This document shows positions 8,843 to 20,790 of a DNA stretch of 64,000 nucleotides, piece after piece. Each line of letters starts with the position of its first letter. Within the stretch, counting starts at the first letter, position 1. The DNA lies in assembly GCA_016793885.1 (NCBI GenBank), contig JAEUHE010000032.1, positions 62,001 to 126,000 of the forward strand, written 5' to 3'. The notes beneath the pieces were generated by a model, which did no database searches, had not been told where the DNA came from, and worked only from the letters and a program-made list of their open reading frames with translations. The DNA comes from Verrucomicrobiales bacterium (GTDB taxonomy: Bacteria; Verrucomicrobiota; Verrucomicrobiia; Limisphaerales; UBA11320). The translations under genes and the position numbers were made by a program.

Positions 8843-9169
8843 ATGAGTGCTAAACGAGATCGCAAGACTCCGGGCCCACGACGCCCAGGAGTGGTGCCAC
8901 TGCCCGAGCGGGCAGAGCAACTGGGTAAGCTAAAGGATCAAATGCTGGGCGGCATGCTGTCCAAAACATCGGATCCCGCCCTGCAGGCCCGTTACCGCTG
9001 GGCGGCTGAGGATGCTGCCGCACTGGCGTTTGTGACGCCTTGGCCGAACTTGTTCTTCCCGGTGCTCTTTGCCGAGAAGGCCACGGAAGCCCAGCTTCGG
9101 GCGAAGCGGCAGAGTCGCATTAAGCTGCAGTGCGATGCCGACCCATCGGACAAGAACGACAGCGGATAG
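8843..9169 (+). CDS. Small basic protein of unknown function
   Basis: A 108-residue protein that starts MSAKRDRKTPGPRRPG after a good ribosome-binding site (AAGGAAAAG, 6-8 bp upstream). A longer reading from 8762 would begin inside the terminator hairpin and is unlikely. The N-terminus is highly basic, the middle is helical (RAEQLGKLKDQMLGGML), and the C-terminal half has a hydrophobic patch WPNLFFPVLFAEKATEAQLRA. No known domain is recognised. Its own terminator follows at 9245, so it is probably a single-gene unit. Confidence 0.65.
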   Translation: MSAKRDRKTPGPRRPGVVPLPERAEQLGKLKDQMLGGMLSKTSDPALQARYRWAAEDAAALAFVTPWPNLFFPVLFAEKATEAQLRAKRQSRIKLQCDADPSDKNDSG

Positions 9170-9244
9170 GCCCGTCTCCCAAGCCTGACGGTCCATTGTG
9201 TCTCACCGCAGCATCGCTCGCCAACAGACACGGTGACCTCAGCA

Positions 9245-9295
9245 CCGGGGACTTCTGCCCTTCCTTCCAGGGGAGGGCCAGGAGTCCCCGGTTTT
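9245..9295 (+). terminator. Intrinsic terminator after the 8843 gene
   Basis: CCGGGGACT at 9245-9253 pairs perfectly with AGTCCCCGG at 9283-9291. The stem continues imperfectly inwards through CTGCCCT and AGGGCCAG, and TTTT follows at once. It separates the small hypothetical gene from the polyprenyl synthase gene. Confidence 0.8.
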
Positions 9296-9395
9296 ATTTG
9301 TACCCGCAAAAGCCGGCTCACCCGAGGGGGTTGGAACGAAAGGTATAGTTCCACGAGGTTGACTTGGTTTTACCCGACACCTAGATTGTCTCCCA

Positions 9396-10460
9396 ATGAT
9401 GGGTGTTCGCACCAAAACACGCCCTGCCGGGTCTGTGGTTCCCAGCTACGATGGTTCCGAGGCCTGGCGGCGAATTGTCGGTCCAGTAGACGGCTTTATC
9501 AAAGCCGCAGTGGATCGCTTAGAGCTTCAAATTCAACAGTTTGAGCCTGAAATAAAGGAATACATTGGCTATGCTCTGAAGGGCCAAGGAAAACATTTGC
9601 GTCCAGTTCTCGTTGCTTTGAGCGGAAATGCCACTCGCGCTGTCAATGATGGGCATATTTCGGCGGCCGTCATCGTGGAAATGGTTCACCTGGCGACGCT
9701 GGTGCACGACGACGTGATGGACGAAGCACAATTAAGACGAGCCAGGCCAACTCTGGCGGCGCAATGGGGGGGACACCTGGCGGTTTTGGTCGGAGATTGC
9801 CTCTTTGCGCATGCCCTCAAGCTGGCCTCCCAATACCCCACCCCGGAAGTCTGCCGCACGGTGGCGGGGTCCACCAACACGGTTTGCTCGGGGGAAATCC
9901 TGCAAGACCGCAACGCGGGCAACCTCAACCTCACTCCGGCCGAGTATTTTCGAGTCCTGAGGATGAAAACCGGCGAGCTATTCGCTCTCTCCGCCGAGTT
10001 AGGGGGGATTCTCAGCGACGCCCCGGTGCATCAACGCGAGGCCCTGCGCCGCTACGGCATGGCCTTGGGCACCGCTTACCAAGTCTACGACGACTGCCTG
10101 GATCTGTTTGGGACCGAGGAAGAGGCAGGAAAGACGCTGGGCAGCGATCTGGCCAAGGGCAAAGTCACTCTCCCGCTCTTGCTCTTGATGGAGCGATCGC
10201 AAGGCAGCGAACTGCAAGAACTCCGCGCCTGCCTCGCGGATTGGGAACCGCAGGACCTGCCCCGGCTGCAACAACTGCTGGATCAATACCAGACCTTCGA
10301 AGGATCGGCCAAGGTCGTGAAAGATCTCCTGGACGAATCTCGGCTCGCCCTGACCGAGCTTCCCGCTTCTCCGAGCAGGGATAGCCTCCACGAGTTAACG
10401 GATTTTCTCGCTGCGCAAATGACGAGCCTGGGTGATTCACCTCGCGCCTCGGCAGTATGA
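9396..10460 (+). CDS. Trans-polyprenyl diphosphate synthase
   Basis: A 354-residue all-trans isoprenyl diphosphate synthase that would extend farnesyl or geranylgeranyl diphosphate with isopentenyl diphosphate to make quinone side chains. The first aspartate-rich motif is HDDVMDEAQLRRARPT (about 104-119) and the second is YDDCLDLFG (about 231-239), with GQGKHLRP near residue 63 and KTGELF near 191. The chain length cannot be read reliably. It overlaps the next gene by 4 bp (ATGA), so it heads an operon with an ECF sigma factor. A second, quite different synthase is encoded at 59984. Confidence 0.93.
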   Translation: MMGVRTKTRPAGSVVPSYDGSEAWRRIVGPVDGFIKAAVDRLELQIQQFEPEIKEYIGYALKGQGKHLRPVLVALSGNATRAVNDGHISAAVIVEMVHLATLVHDDVMDEAQLRRARPTLAAQWGGHLAVLVGDCLFAHALKLASQYPTPEVCRTVAGSTNTVCSGEILQDRNAGNLNLTPAEYFRVLRMKTGELFALSAELGGILSDAPVHQREALRRYGMALGTAYQVYDDCLDLFGTEEEAGKTLGSDLAKGKVTLPLLLLMERSQGSELQELRACLADWEPQDLPRLQQLLDQYQTFEGSAKVVKDLLDESRLALTELPASPSRDSLHELTDFLAAQMTSLGDSPRASAV

Positions 10461-11104
10461 GCACTCTCATTGTGGCTGCCGAACCTGAGCCTTCCAGCCG
10501 GCCCAAATCCGACGAGTCCACGCGCGCCGAGGCGAACCAGGAGGACGCGCTGTTGGTAAAGCAAGTGCTGGCTGGCAAAACCTCCGCCTACGAGGACTTA
10601 GTCCGAAAGCACCAGCAGCGGATCTATGCCACGCTGTATCACATGACGGCCAATCATGAGGATGCTACCGACCTAACCCAGGAAACCTTCATCAAGGCCT
10701 ACCAGGCCCTGGCCTCTTTCAAGGGAGACTCCAGCTTCTACACCTGGGTCTATCGCATCGCTGTCAATAAAACGCTTAACTACCTCAAACAGAGGAAGCA
10801 ACGCACCTTTATGAGCCTGAACGACCTGGATGTACAGGTCGAAAATGATCCCGAGCTGGTGGCCCTGGTTCACGATAAAACCCCGCGACGCGACGCCGGG
10901 CTCAACGAGATCCAAGAAAGATTGAACGAGGCCCTCCTCAAGTTGTCGGATACCCACAGAATGGTGGTGACTCTGCATGATATTCAGGGGCTGCCCCATG
11001 AAGAAATCGCTCGGATGATGGAGTGCAATGTCGGGACGGTTCGCTCGCGCTTGTTTTATGCGCGCCAGCAACTCCAGGCCTGGCTTGCGGATCTGCTCGA
11101 GTAA
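10457..11104 (+). CDS. ECF-type RNA polymerase sigma factor (RpoE-like)
   Basis: A 215-residue sigma-70 family factor with only regions 2 and 4. Region 2 spans the segment from LVRKHQQRIYATLY to FYTWVYRIAVNKTLNYL and includes the DLTQETFIKAYQAL core. Region 4 carries LSDTHRMVVTLHDIQGL and the helix-turn-helix HEEIARMMECNVGTVRSRL. An acidic, low-complexity N-terminal extension of about 35 residues precedes region 2. Its start overlaps the polyprenyl synthase stop, and a likely anti-sigma gene follows 16 bp downstream, the usual arrangement for control by a membrane partner. Confidence 0.93.
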   Translation: MSTLIVAAEPEPSSRPKSDESTRAEANQEDALLVKQVLAGKTSAYEDLVRKHQQRIYATLYHMTANHEDATDLTQETFIKAYQALASFKGDSSFYTWVYRIAVNKTLNYLKQRKQRTFMSLNDLDVQVENDPELVALVHDKTPRRDAGLNEIQERLNEALLKLSDTHRMVVTLHDIQGLPHEEIARMMECNVGTVRSRLFYARQQLQAWLADLLE

Positions 11105-11120
11105 CCAGTAGAGGATTGTT

Positions 11121-11573
11121 GTGAACGATCAATCGAATACCGACCACGTCGAATTGGAGGACCCGGAGTTTGATCCCTTGCGGCGCCTGCTCGCCCTCAA
11201 GCGCCACGAGACACCCCCGCCCGGGTTCTTTGACCAACTTCCCCAGCGAATCATGGCCCAGATCGAGGTGCCCACTCAAAGTCGCTGGGAGCAACTTCTC
11301 GACGACTTGCTGGCGGTCAGGTGGGTGCAACGGGTTGCCGCTTTCGGCATGGCTGCACTCGTAGGTGGACTCTTCGTGACCGCCGTAAGCCACTCGGAAA
11401 CCGGGATTCAGCCCGCCGGCGCTACCCACCTCGGTGGCTCGCTGCCCGCTCGCCTCCCCGCCGGGATGGTCGATCGCACTGGGGTCCCTACCTTCACACC
11501 GGCCAATCTGAATAATTCGCTGGACATGAGCCTGCAGCCCATTCCTACATCGTCCCGAGCGCTGGTGCCCTAG
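11121..11573 (+). CDS. Putative membrane anti-sigma factor
   Basis: A 150-residue protein with a GTG start at 11121. An acidic, cytoplasmic N-terminal half (ELEDPEFDPLRRLLALKRHE, PPPGFFDQLPQRIMAQIE) is followed by one membrane span (VAAFGMAALVGGLFVTAVS, about residues 72-90) and a short exported tail. The layout and position right after an ECF sigma gene are typical of an anti-sigma factor. It lacks the HxxxCxxC zinc motif of ZAS-type anti-sigma factors, so assignment rests on context and topology. Confidence 0.6.
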   Translation: MNDQSNTDHVELEDPEFDPLRRLLALKRHETPPPGFFDQLPQRIMAQIEVPTQSRWEQLLDDLLAVRWVQRVAAFGMAALVGGLFVTAVSHSETGIQPAGATHLGGSLPARLPAGMVDRTGVPTFTPANLNNSLDMSLQPIPTSSRALVP

Positions 11574-11594
11574 TTGGGGTATAGTAGGCGCTAG

Positions 11595-12815
11595 GTGACG
11601 ATGAACATGGACCTCTTGCGCAAATCTGTCTGGATCTGGATTCTTGGCGGCTGCCTCCTGATCTTCCCGCTGCTCTCTTGGGGAGCCAGTTCCTCAACTC
11701 GCCCCGCGGGTGCCACCGGCACTGCGAAATCTTCCTCGCCACCAGGGGTCGAACTCGCTCAAACCCTCTCGACCATCACCGGAATCGCCATCTCACCGCT
11801 GCTGGGGGTGGGAGCCATTGGCTGCTGGCACTATTTTAAATGCCCCTCCGGTCAACGCCACTCGCTCTCCTGGTATGCCCAACCCTGGTTCTGGTTCCCG
11901 GCTCTGATCCTGGTAGGATTGCTCGCTGCCAAAGACGTCGCCGGCACTGCCCTGCCCCCGGGATTGAAGAAACCGGTCGATGTAGCCGAAGCGATCGAGA
12001 ACAAAATTAGCGGCCTGGTCGCGACCGGTGCCATCGTGCCGTTGATGAGCGTCATGCTCGCATCCGCCGCCCCTCAAGCCCAAGGAGTCCTGGCCGGCAC
12101 CGGCCTTGCCTGGATCGATGCCAGCGACCTGCTTCAGATTGTGGCCACTCCTTTCGCCCTGGCAGCCTATGCGGTGGTCTGGATGACCGCTCACGCGATC
12201 CACGTGCTGATTCTGCTCAGTCCTTGGGGCGTCGTGGACGCCATCCTCAAAGGGTTTCGAACCGCCCTCCTCTCGGCACTGGCCGGCATTGCCACCATTA
12301 ATCCCTGGTGGGGGGCTACCTTCTCGGTGATCTTGATCGTCGTCTCCTATTTCCTCGCTGGCTGGTCGTTCCGCCTCACCGTGCAGGGATGGGTCTTCTG
12401 CTGGGACTTCATCACTCTCCGACGCCTTCGCTTCGAACCTCAAGGTCAAGGCAGCGAGGAGTGGGCGTTCGCCGCGAATCGGATCGGATCCACCCCGATC
12501 CGAACCTACGGACGACTCGTCAAACGCCCGGACGGCCAACTGGAATTCCGTTACCGTCCCTGGCTGTTCTTGCCCGAAAAAACTGAACTGCTGGAAGGAC
12601 CGGACCTCAACATCGGTCGCGCATTTATTCACCCGACCCTAGAGTCGTACCAAGATGGGGAGGGTCAAACGATCCTCAACTTTCCTCCACGTTATCGAAG
12701 CCACGAGGATGCCCTGGCTCGCAACTATGGGTTAAATGTGACTGAGATCGGGGTGTTGGGCGGCCTGAAGTGGATAGGTCGCTCTCTCAAACAATTGCTG
12801 GGCCTGGCAACCTAA
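11595..12815 (+). CDS. Polytopic membrane protein of unknown function
   Basis: A 406-residue protein with an N-terminal signal-like segment and about six further membrane spans, for example WFWFPALILVGLLAA, LVATGAIVPLMSVMLAS, FALAAYAVVWMTAHAIHVLIL and ATFSVILIVVSYFLAG. A soluble C-terminal domain of about 130 residues (from about 278) includes YRPWLFLPEKTELL. No known family is recognised. It starts with GTG, with an ATG two codons later that would have an AGGTGA very close by. It lies 21 bp after the putative anti-sigma gene, so it is likely the last gene of that operon and may be part of the sigma-controlled response. Confidence 0.7.
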   Translation: MTMNMDLLRKSVWIWILGGCLLIFPLLSWGASSSTRPAGATGTAKSSSPPGVELAQTLSTITGIAISPLLGVGAIGCWHYFKCPSGQRHSLSWYAQPWFWFPALILVGLLAAKDVAGTALPPGLKKPVDVAEAIENKISGLVATGAIVPLMSVMLASAAPQAQGVLAGTGLAWIDASDLLQIVATPFALAAYAVVWMTAHAIHVLILLSPWGVVDAILKGFRTALLSALAGIATINPWWGATFSVILIVVSYFLAGWSFRLTVQGWVFCWDFITLRRLRFEPQGQGSEEWAFAANRIGSTPIRTYGRLVKRPDGQLEFRYRPWLFLPEKTELLEGPDLNIGRAFIHPTLESYQDGEGQTILNFPPRYRSHEDALARNYGLNVTEIGVLGGLKWIGRSLKQLLGLAT

Positions 12816-12840
12816 AGTCGCGCGGGCTGCGCCCGCTCGC

Positions 12841-13169
12841 ACGCGCGATCTCACATCGGTGCCGCCTCCGCCTGAAGGCGGAACTCCGTTCGGGGGCCGA
12901 GGCCTTGGGGTATGGAGTTCCTGCTTTAGCAGGTCCCCGCGCGCGATCTCATATCGGTGCCGCCTCCGCCTGAAGGCGGAACTCCGTACGGGGACCGAGG
13001 CCTTGGGGTATGGAGTTCCTGCTTTAGCAGGTGCCCGCGCGCGATCTCACTTCGGTGCCCCGTCCGCCTGAAGGCGGAACTCCGTACGGGGGACTGAGGC
13101 CTTGGGGTATGGAGTTCCTGCTTTAGCAGGTCCCCGCGCACGATCTCACTTCGGTGCCCCGTCCGCCCT
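12841..13169. repeat. Tandem repeat of 98-99 bp, three copies plus a partial fourth
   Basis: Units start at about 12843, 12941, 13039 and 13137 with GCGCGATCTCA-like sequence. Each unit holds two hairpins, CCGCCTGAAGGCGG and CCTGCTTTAGCAGG, and a longer inverted pair GGAACTCC...GGAGTTCC that brackets CGTACGGGG. The last partial unit runs up to the stop codon of the CvpA-like gene at 13168. Copies differ by a few substitutions. Open frames through this stretch repeat the same peptide and are not genes. Confidence 0.9.
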
Positions 13170-14367
13170 ACCAGCGCTCGAAAAGAATCGGGTAGTTGTT
13201 GAGGCTTGCAGAGAGCTTACGGCCGTCTATATCCGCGGTGAAGTCCTGCATCTTATCATCCCCAATCGGGTAGTTCAGAGTGTACTTCCCTCCACCTTGA
13301 GACTTCCAAGTTCCTTCCAACCGGGTCTGGGTTCCGCCCGGCGGCAGTCGCAGAACGATCAGCTTTCCATCCGGAGTCGCCATCATCTGCGCGCCCGTGA
13401 CCCGGCTGTTCAGAATTCCCAGCATCTTGTTCACTTCCAATCCGCTCATGCGTCGCAGCTTCTTGTTCTCAGCAACGGTGCCGGCTAAGTTGAAATCCCA
13501 ACGGCCTAAAATTTTCTCGCTGTCGTATTTCTCCGACTTGCCGGTCCGGACATACTCCGTGACATCGGTCAGGTCATACTCCACCGCCGCCAAGGCCCGT
13601 TCCGCAATCGGCCATTCCGTCATGAATTTGTTCAGCTTGGCGTTGTCGTAGATCTCCCCGATGGTCGGAGCTTTGATCAAAAACTCCTGCAACGCCACAT
13701 CCGTACTAATATTCTGAAACTCCGGCCGCTCGGAGAGCGCGATGAAAGCAGGATAGGTGGCCAGGCGGCTTTGAACCAAGGGTTGATGAAACCACTCGGC
13801 GGCCACATCGACGAGACCGTAATACAGGGGCGTCGCCGGGATGTAGTAACCTACCACCTTCGACATGCCTCCGGACTGCAGGGACCGGGCCAAACCATTG
13901 AGAGAATTCTGCACAAACCCGTCCCGCTGAGGCCCGCGAGAAAACTGCACCGAGGCGTAACCAATTCCCAAGCCCGCAATGGAGATGAAAATAAAATAGA
14001 GGAGCGCGTTCACGATCCCCAAGGCCGGCCCGGTCCTCTGGTTGAGTCGCTCAAAGAGCAGCCGCTGGGTGTCGGAGGCATCGTATTTGAAATACTTGTC
14101 CAGCATGGGCTGAATGCCGCGGGCAATAGACTTGCCAACAACTTCAATCAGTAAGAAGGCAAGTAAGGCGCCCAGCACAATCTGCACCCCCGGATGCGAA
14201 ACACCCAGAATCGGGGCCACCTTAGCGCCCAACGCCGTCAGCGGTTTTAAAAAGAAGAGCCCAAGCAGTAGAAAAATGGTGGTGATACCGACCCGGACGG
14301 CCCCGACGTAAAATCCCACCGTGGCGCAACCGGCGATCAAGAGAAGAGCAATGGACCAAGCGAGCAT
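13168..14367 (-). CDS. CvpA-like membrane protein with a soluble C-terminal domain
   Basis: A 399-residue protein. The first 150 residues hold about four membrane spans: IALLLIAGCATVGFYVG, GITTIFLLLGLFFL, VLGALLAFLLIEVVG and LLYFIFISIAGLGIGY. Their order and glycine pattern resemble CvpA/colicin V production proteins. The remaining 250 residues are soluble and novel to me; they end in a small beta-rich domain (LEGTWKSQGGGKYTLNYP, SLNNYPILFERW) resembling a lipocalin-like or DUF-type barrel. Function is unknown. The stop codon abuts the 98-bp tandem repeat. Confidence 0.65.
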   Translation of the reverse strand: MLAWSIALLLIAGCATVGFYVGAVRVGITTIFLLLGLFFLKPLTALGAKVAPILGVSHPGVQIVLGALLAFLLIEVVGKSIARGIQPMLDKYFKYDASDTQRLLFERLNQRTGPALGIVNALLYFIFISIAGLGIGYASVQFSRGPQRDGFVQNSLNGLARSLQSGGMSKVVGYYIPATPLYYGLVDVAAEWFHQPLVQSRLATYPAFIALSERPEFQNISTDVALQEFLIKAPTIGEIYDNAKLNKFMTEWPIAERALAAVEYDLTDVTEYVRTGKSEKYDSEKILGRWDFNLAGTVAENKKLRRMSGLEVNKMLGILNSRVTGAQMMATPDGKLIVLRLPPGGTQTRLEGTWKSQGGGKYTLNYPIGDDKMQDFTADIDGRKLSASLNNYPILFERW

Positions 14368-14673
14368 GGGGGAAGCCTACCGAAAACCCAACGGAGGCTG
14401 CACTAAGAAAATGCAACTGAACTGGGGTGACATCCGTCCCCGAAGGTTCCCCCCCTTGCGCGCAGCGGGCCTGAATGTCTCTCACAAAGGCGCAAAGGTC
14501 ACGAAGCTCCCAAGCCAAACAACACCGACCAGAGCCGGAGAAGAGAGGAAAAGAAATGAACCGGGTCCTTCCGGCTCCTCGGTCCCTGTCGGGAAAGCTT
14601 TGTGAGCTTCGTGCCTTCGTGTAATACGTTCGGCCGTCCCCTGCGCGCGTGCCCGACGAGCCGACATCCCCGC
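14368..14673. repeat. Gene-free stretch with short inverted and dispersed repeats
   Basis: No gene is supported. Two related segments lie in opposite orientation: CACAAAGG and CACGAAGCTC at about 14482-14510, and their counterparts GAGCTTCGTG and CTTTGTG at about 14597-14612. The phrase GACATCCGTCCCCGAAGGTT near 14429 is matched by a related stretch at about 61869 before panB. Both look like members of dispersed repeat families. Confidence 0.5.
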
Positions 14674-15432
14674 TCAACTCACCTCAATCCCGACCGGGCA
14701 ATGATCTGATCCCATCACGTGAGGCAGGATAAAGGCGTTCCGAAGCGCCGGACGCAAACGATGGGAGATGCCAAAGTAGTCAATGCGCCACCCCACGTTC
14801 CTGGCTCGGACTCCCGGCATCATGCTCCACCACGTGTAGTGGCCCGGTCCCTTTTCAAACTCCCGAAACGAGTCCACAAAACCCGCCTCCAGCAAACGAT
14901 CGAACTGGCCCCGCTCCTCCGCCGTAAACCCCGCGTTCCGAGTGTTGGACTTGGGATTCGCCAAATCAATTTCCCGATGCGCCACGTTCAGGTCCCCGCA
15001 GAACATCACCGGCTTCTTCTTTTCCAGTCGAGTCAGATAGCGCCGAAACTCCGGGTCCCATTGCTCCGTCCGATAGGTCAACCGCGTTAACTCTCTCTGG
15101 GAATTCGGAGTGTACACATTCACCAGATAGAAATCAGGATACTCCGCCGTGATGACCCGGCCCTCGCCGTCATGCTCAGGGTTCCGAATCCCGTTCACCA
15201 CCGACAAGGGCTTCGCTTTCGAGAGAATCAACGTGCCGGAATAACCGGGCTTCTCCGCCCAATTCCAGAAAGTGTGATAGCCGGCAGCGAAAAACAAGTC
15301 GGTCACCTGCTCCGGACGCGCCTTGGTCTCCTGGAGGCAGATGACATCGGCCTGGACCTGCTCCACGAACTGAGCAAACCCCTTACCCAACGCCGCCCGA
15401 ATCCCGTTTACATTCCACGAGATCAGCTTCAA
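14674..15432 (-). CDS. xth: Exodeoxyribonuclease III
   Basis: A 252-residue AP endonuclease / 3'-5' exonuclease of the ExoIII family acting in base-excision repair. Key motifs are WNVNGIRA at the N-terminus, LQETK (metal-binding Glu35), CGDLNVAH (catalytic Asp/Asn near 147), WRIDYFGISHRL and the final GSDHCPV (catalytic His near 246). It starts with TTG, which overlaps the TGA of the upstream hydrolase gene (TTGA), and this start gives the family's normal MKLISWN beginning. Translational coupling with the hydrolase is likely. Confidence 0.94.
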   Translation of the reverse strand: MKLISWNVNGIRAALGKGFAQFVEQVQADVICLQETKARPEQVTDLFFAAGYHTFWNWAEKPGYSGTLILSKAKPLSVVNGIRNPEHDGEGRVITAEYPDFYLVNVYTPNSQRELTRLTYRTEQWDPEFRRYLTRLEKKKPVMFCGDLNVAHREIDLANPKSNTRNAGFTAEERGQFDRLLEAGFVDSFREFEKGPGHYTWWSMMPGVRARNVGWRIDYFGISHRLRPALRNAFILPHVMGSDHCPVGIEVS

Positions 15433-16160
15433 GCGTCAAAACGGGCTGAAATCCAATCAGAAACCAGCGTCACCATCGTGCCCAAATGCGTCCCGGCGAA
15501 CACATGATTGGATCCCGGGATCTCCACCATTTTCGTGGTCGTAGCATTCGCTTGCGCGAGGATGTCGCGGCTGTCCTGGATCGGAACCACATCATCCTCG
15601 GTTCCATGAACCAGCAGCCAGGGAACTTGAATCTTCGCACCCCGACCCACCAGTGTGTCGATCTGTGCCAAGTCCTTCATGTAGGCGGACGACAGCGGAC
15701 AGCTAGGTTCATCCCACATGCACCCTTGATCCGGCGTCACGTTGCCGAATTCTCGCTGGGCAAAGGCGGCGGTGTGAACCATGCCGGCCAGGGAGACCAA
15801 GAAGCGAATCCGCGGGTCCTGACTGGCGCGGGCAACTCCGACGGCCCCACCCATGCTGTGCCCCACATAGGCAACCGTCCACGTTGGCAGAGCATCTAGA
15901 ATACTGCCCAAGTCCCCTGTTTCCTTCGTAATGGTGGCATCCACGAAACGCCCGCCCGAGGCACCGTTCCCGGCAAAGCTAAACCGAAGGGTGGGAATTC
16001 CCGCCACCGCCAACCCTTCAGCCAGCGCCTGGATGAAAGGTCGATCCTTGTTGCCGGTGACCCCGTGGCCGATCACCACGATCTTCTTCAGATCGGGACG
16101 GCCCGGATGGAACGTATAATCCAGCTTCTCGCCTTGAGCATTCTTGATCTCGCCAAACAT
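15429..16160 (-). CDS. Alpha/beta hydrolase
   Basis: A 243-residue cytoplasmic serine hydrolase. The oxyanion region is IGHGVTGNKD, the nucleophile elbow is GHSMGG (Ser near residue 107), the acid is likely the Asp of HGTEDDVVP, and the catalytic His lies in PGSNHVF. A family of this type includes dienelactone hydrolase-like and acyl-esterase members, so the substrate is not known. It precedes the exonuclease gene with overlapping stop and start codons. Confidence 0.88.
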   Translation of the reverse strand: MFGEIKNAQGEKLDYTFHPGRPDLKKIVVIGHGVTGNKDRPFIQALAEGLAVAGIPTLRFSFAGNGASGGRFVDATITKETGDLGSILDALPTWTVAYVGHSMGGAVGVARASQDPRIRFLVSLAGMVHTAAFAQREFGNVTPDQGCMWDEPSCPLSSAYMKDLAQIDTLVGRGAKIQVPWLLVHGTEDDVVPIQDSRDILAQANATTTKMVEIPGSNHVFAGTHLGTMVTLVSDWISARFDA

Positions 16161-16220
16161 GGCCGGAAGGGATGCCCGAATGCTGGAAGAGAGTCAATCT
16201 TCAACCGAGAAGCCGCCCCA

Positions 16221-20588
<4,368 letters not shown>

Positions 20589-20715
20589 GATATCCCTCGG
20601 GGGACTCCTAAGCTTCTAGCCTGAAACCCGCGAAAAGCAAGCTGTGGTTCCAGGTCAGGCGTCAGTTCTGAATCGTTTCCCGTAAGAGGTTACCCCCAAT
20701 CTCGTAGAGGAGTGT

Positions 20716-20726
20716 GTAATCGTTAC
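20716..20726. promoter_or_regulatory. Palindrome GTAATCGTTAC upstream of the C39-like gene
   Basis: GTAA and TTAC flank TCG about 65 bp before the ATG. The same 11 bases and about 80 bp around them recur upstream of the decayed copy of this gene at 28403-28413. Conservation with the gene suggests an operator or other control site, but no regulator is known. Confidence 0.35.
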
Positions 20727-20790
20727 GGGATAAGCCCTCTGTTGTGCATGGGGTAGACCCGAAATCACCAGAACCCAAAACATAAATTTT

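Noticed and set aside
12859-13141. The 98-bp repeat as a CRISPR array
   Set aside because: The units are continuous, without unique spacers, and no cas gene is near.
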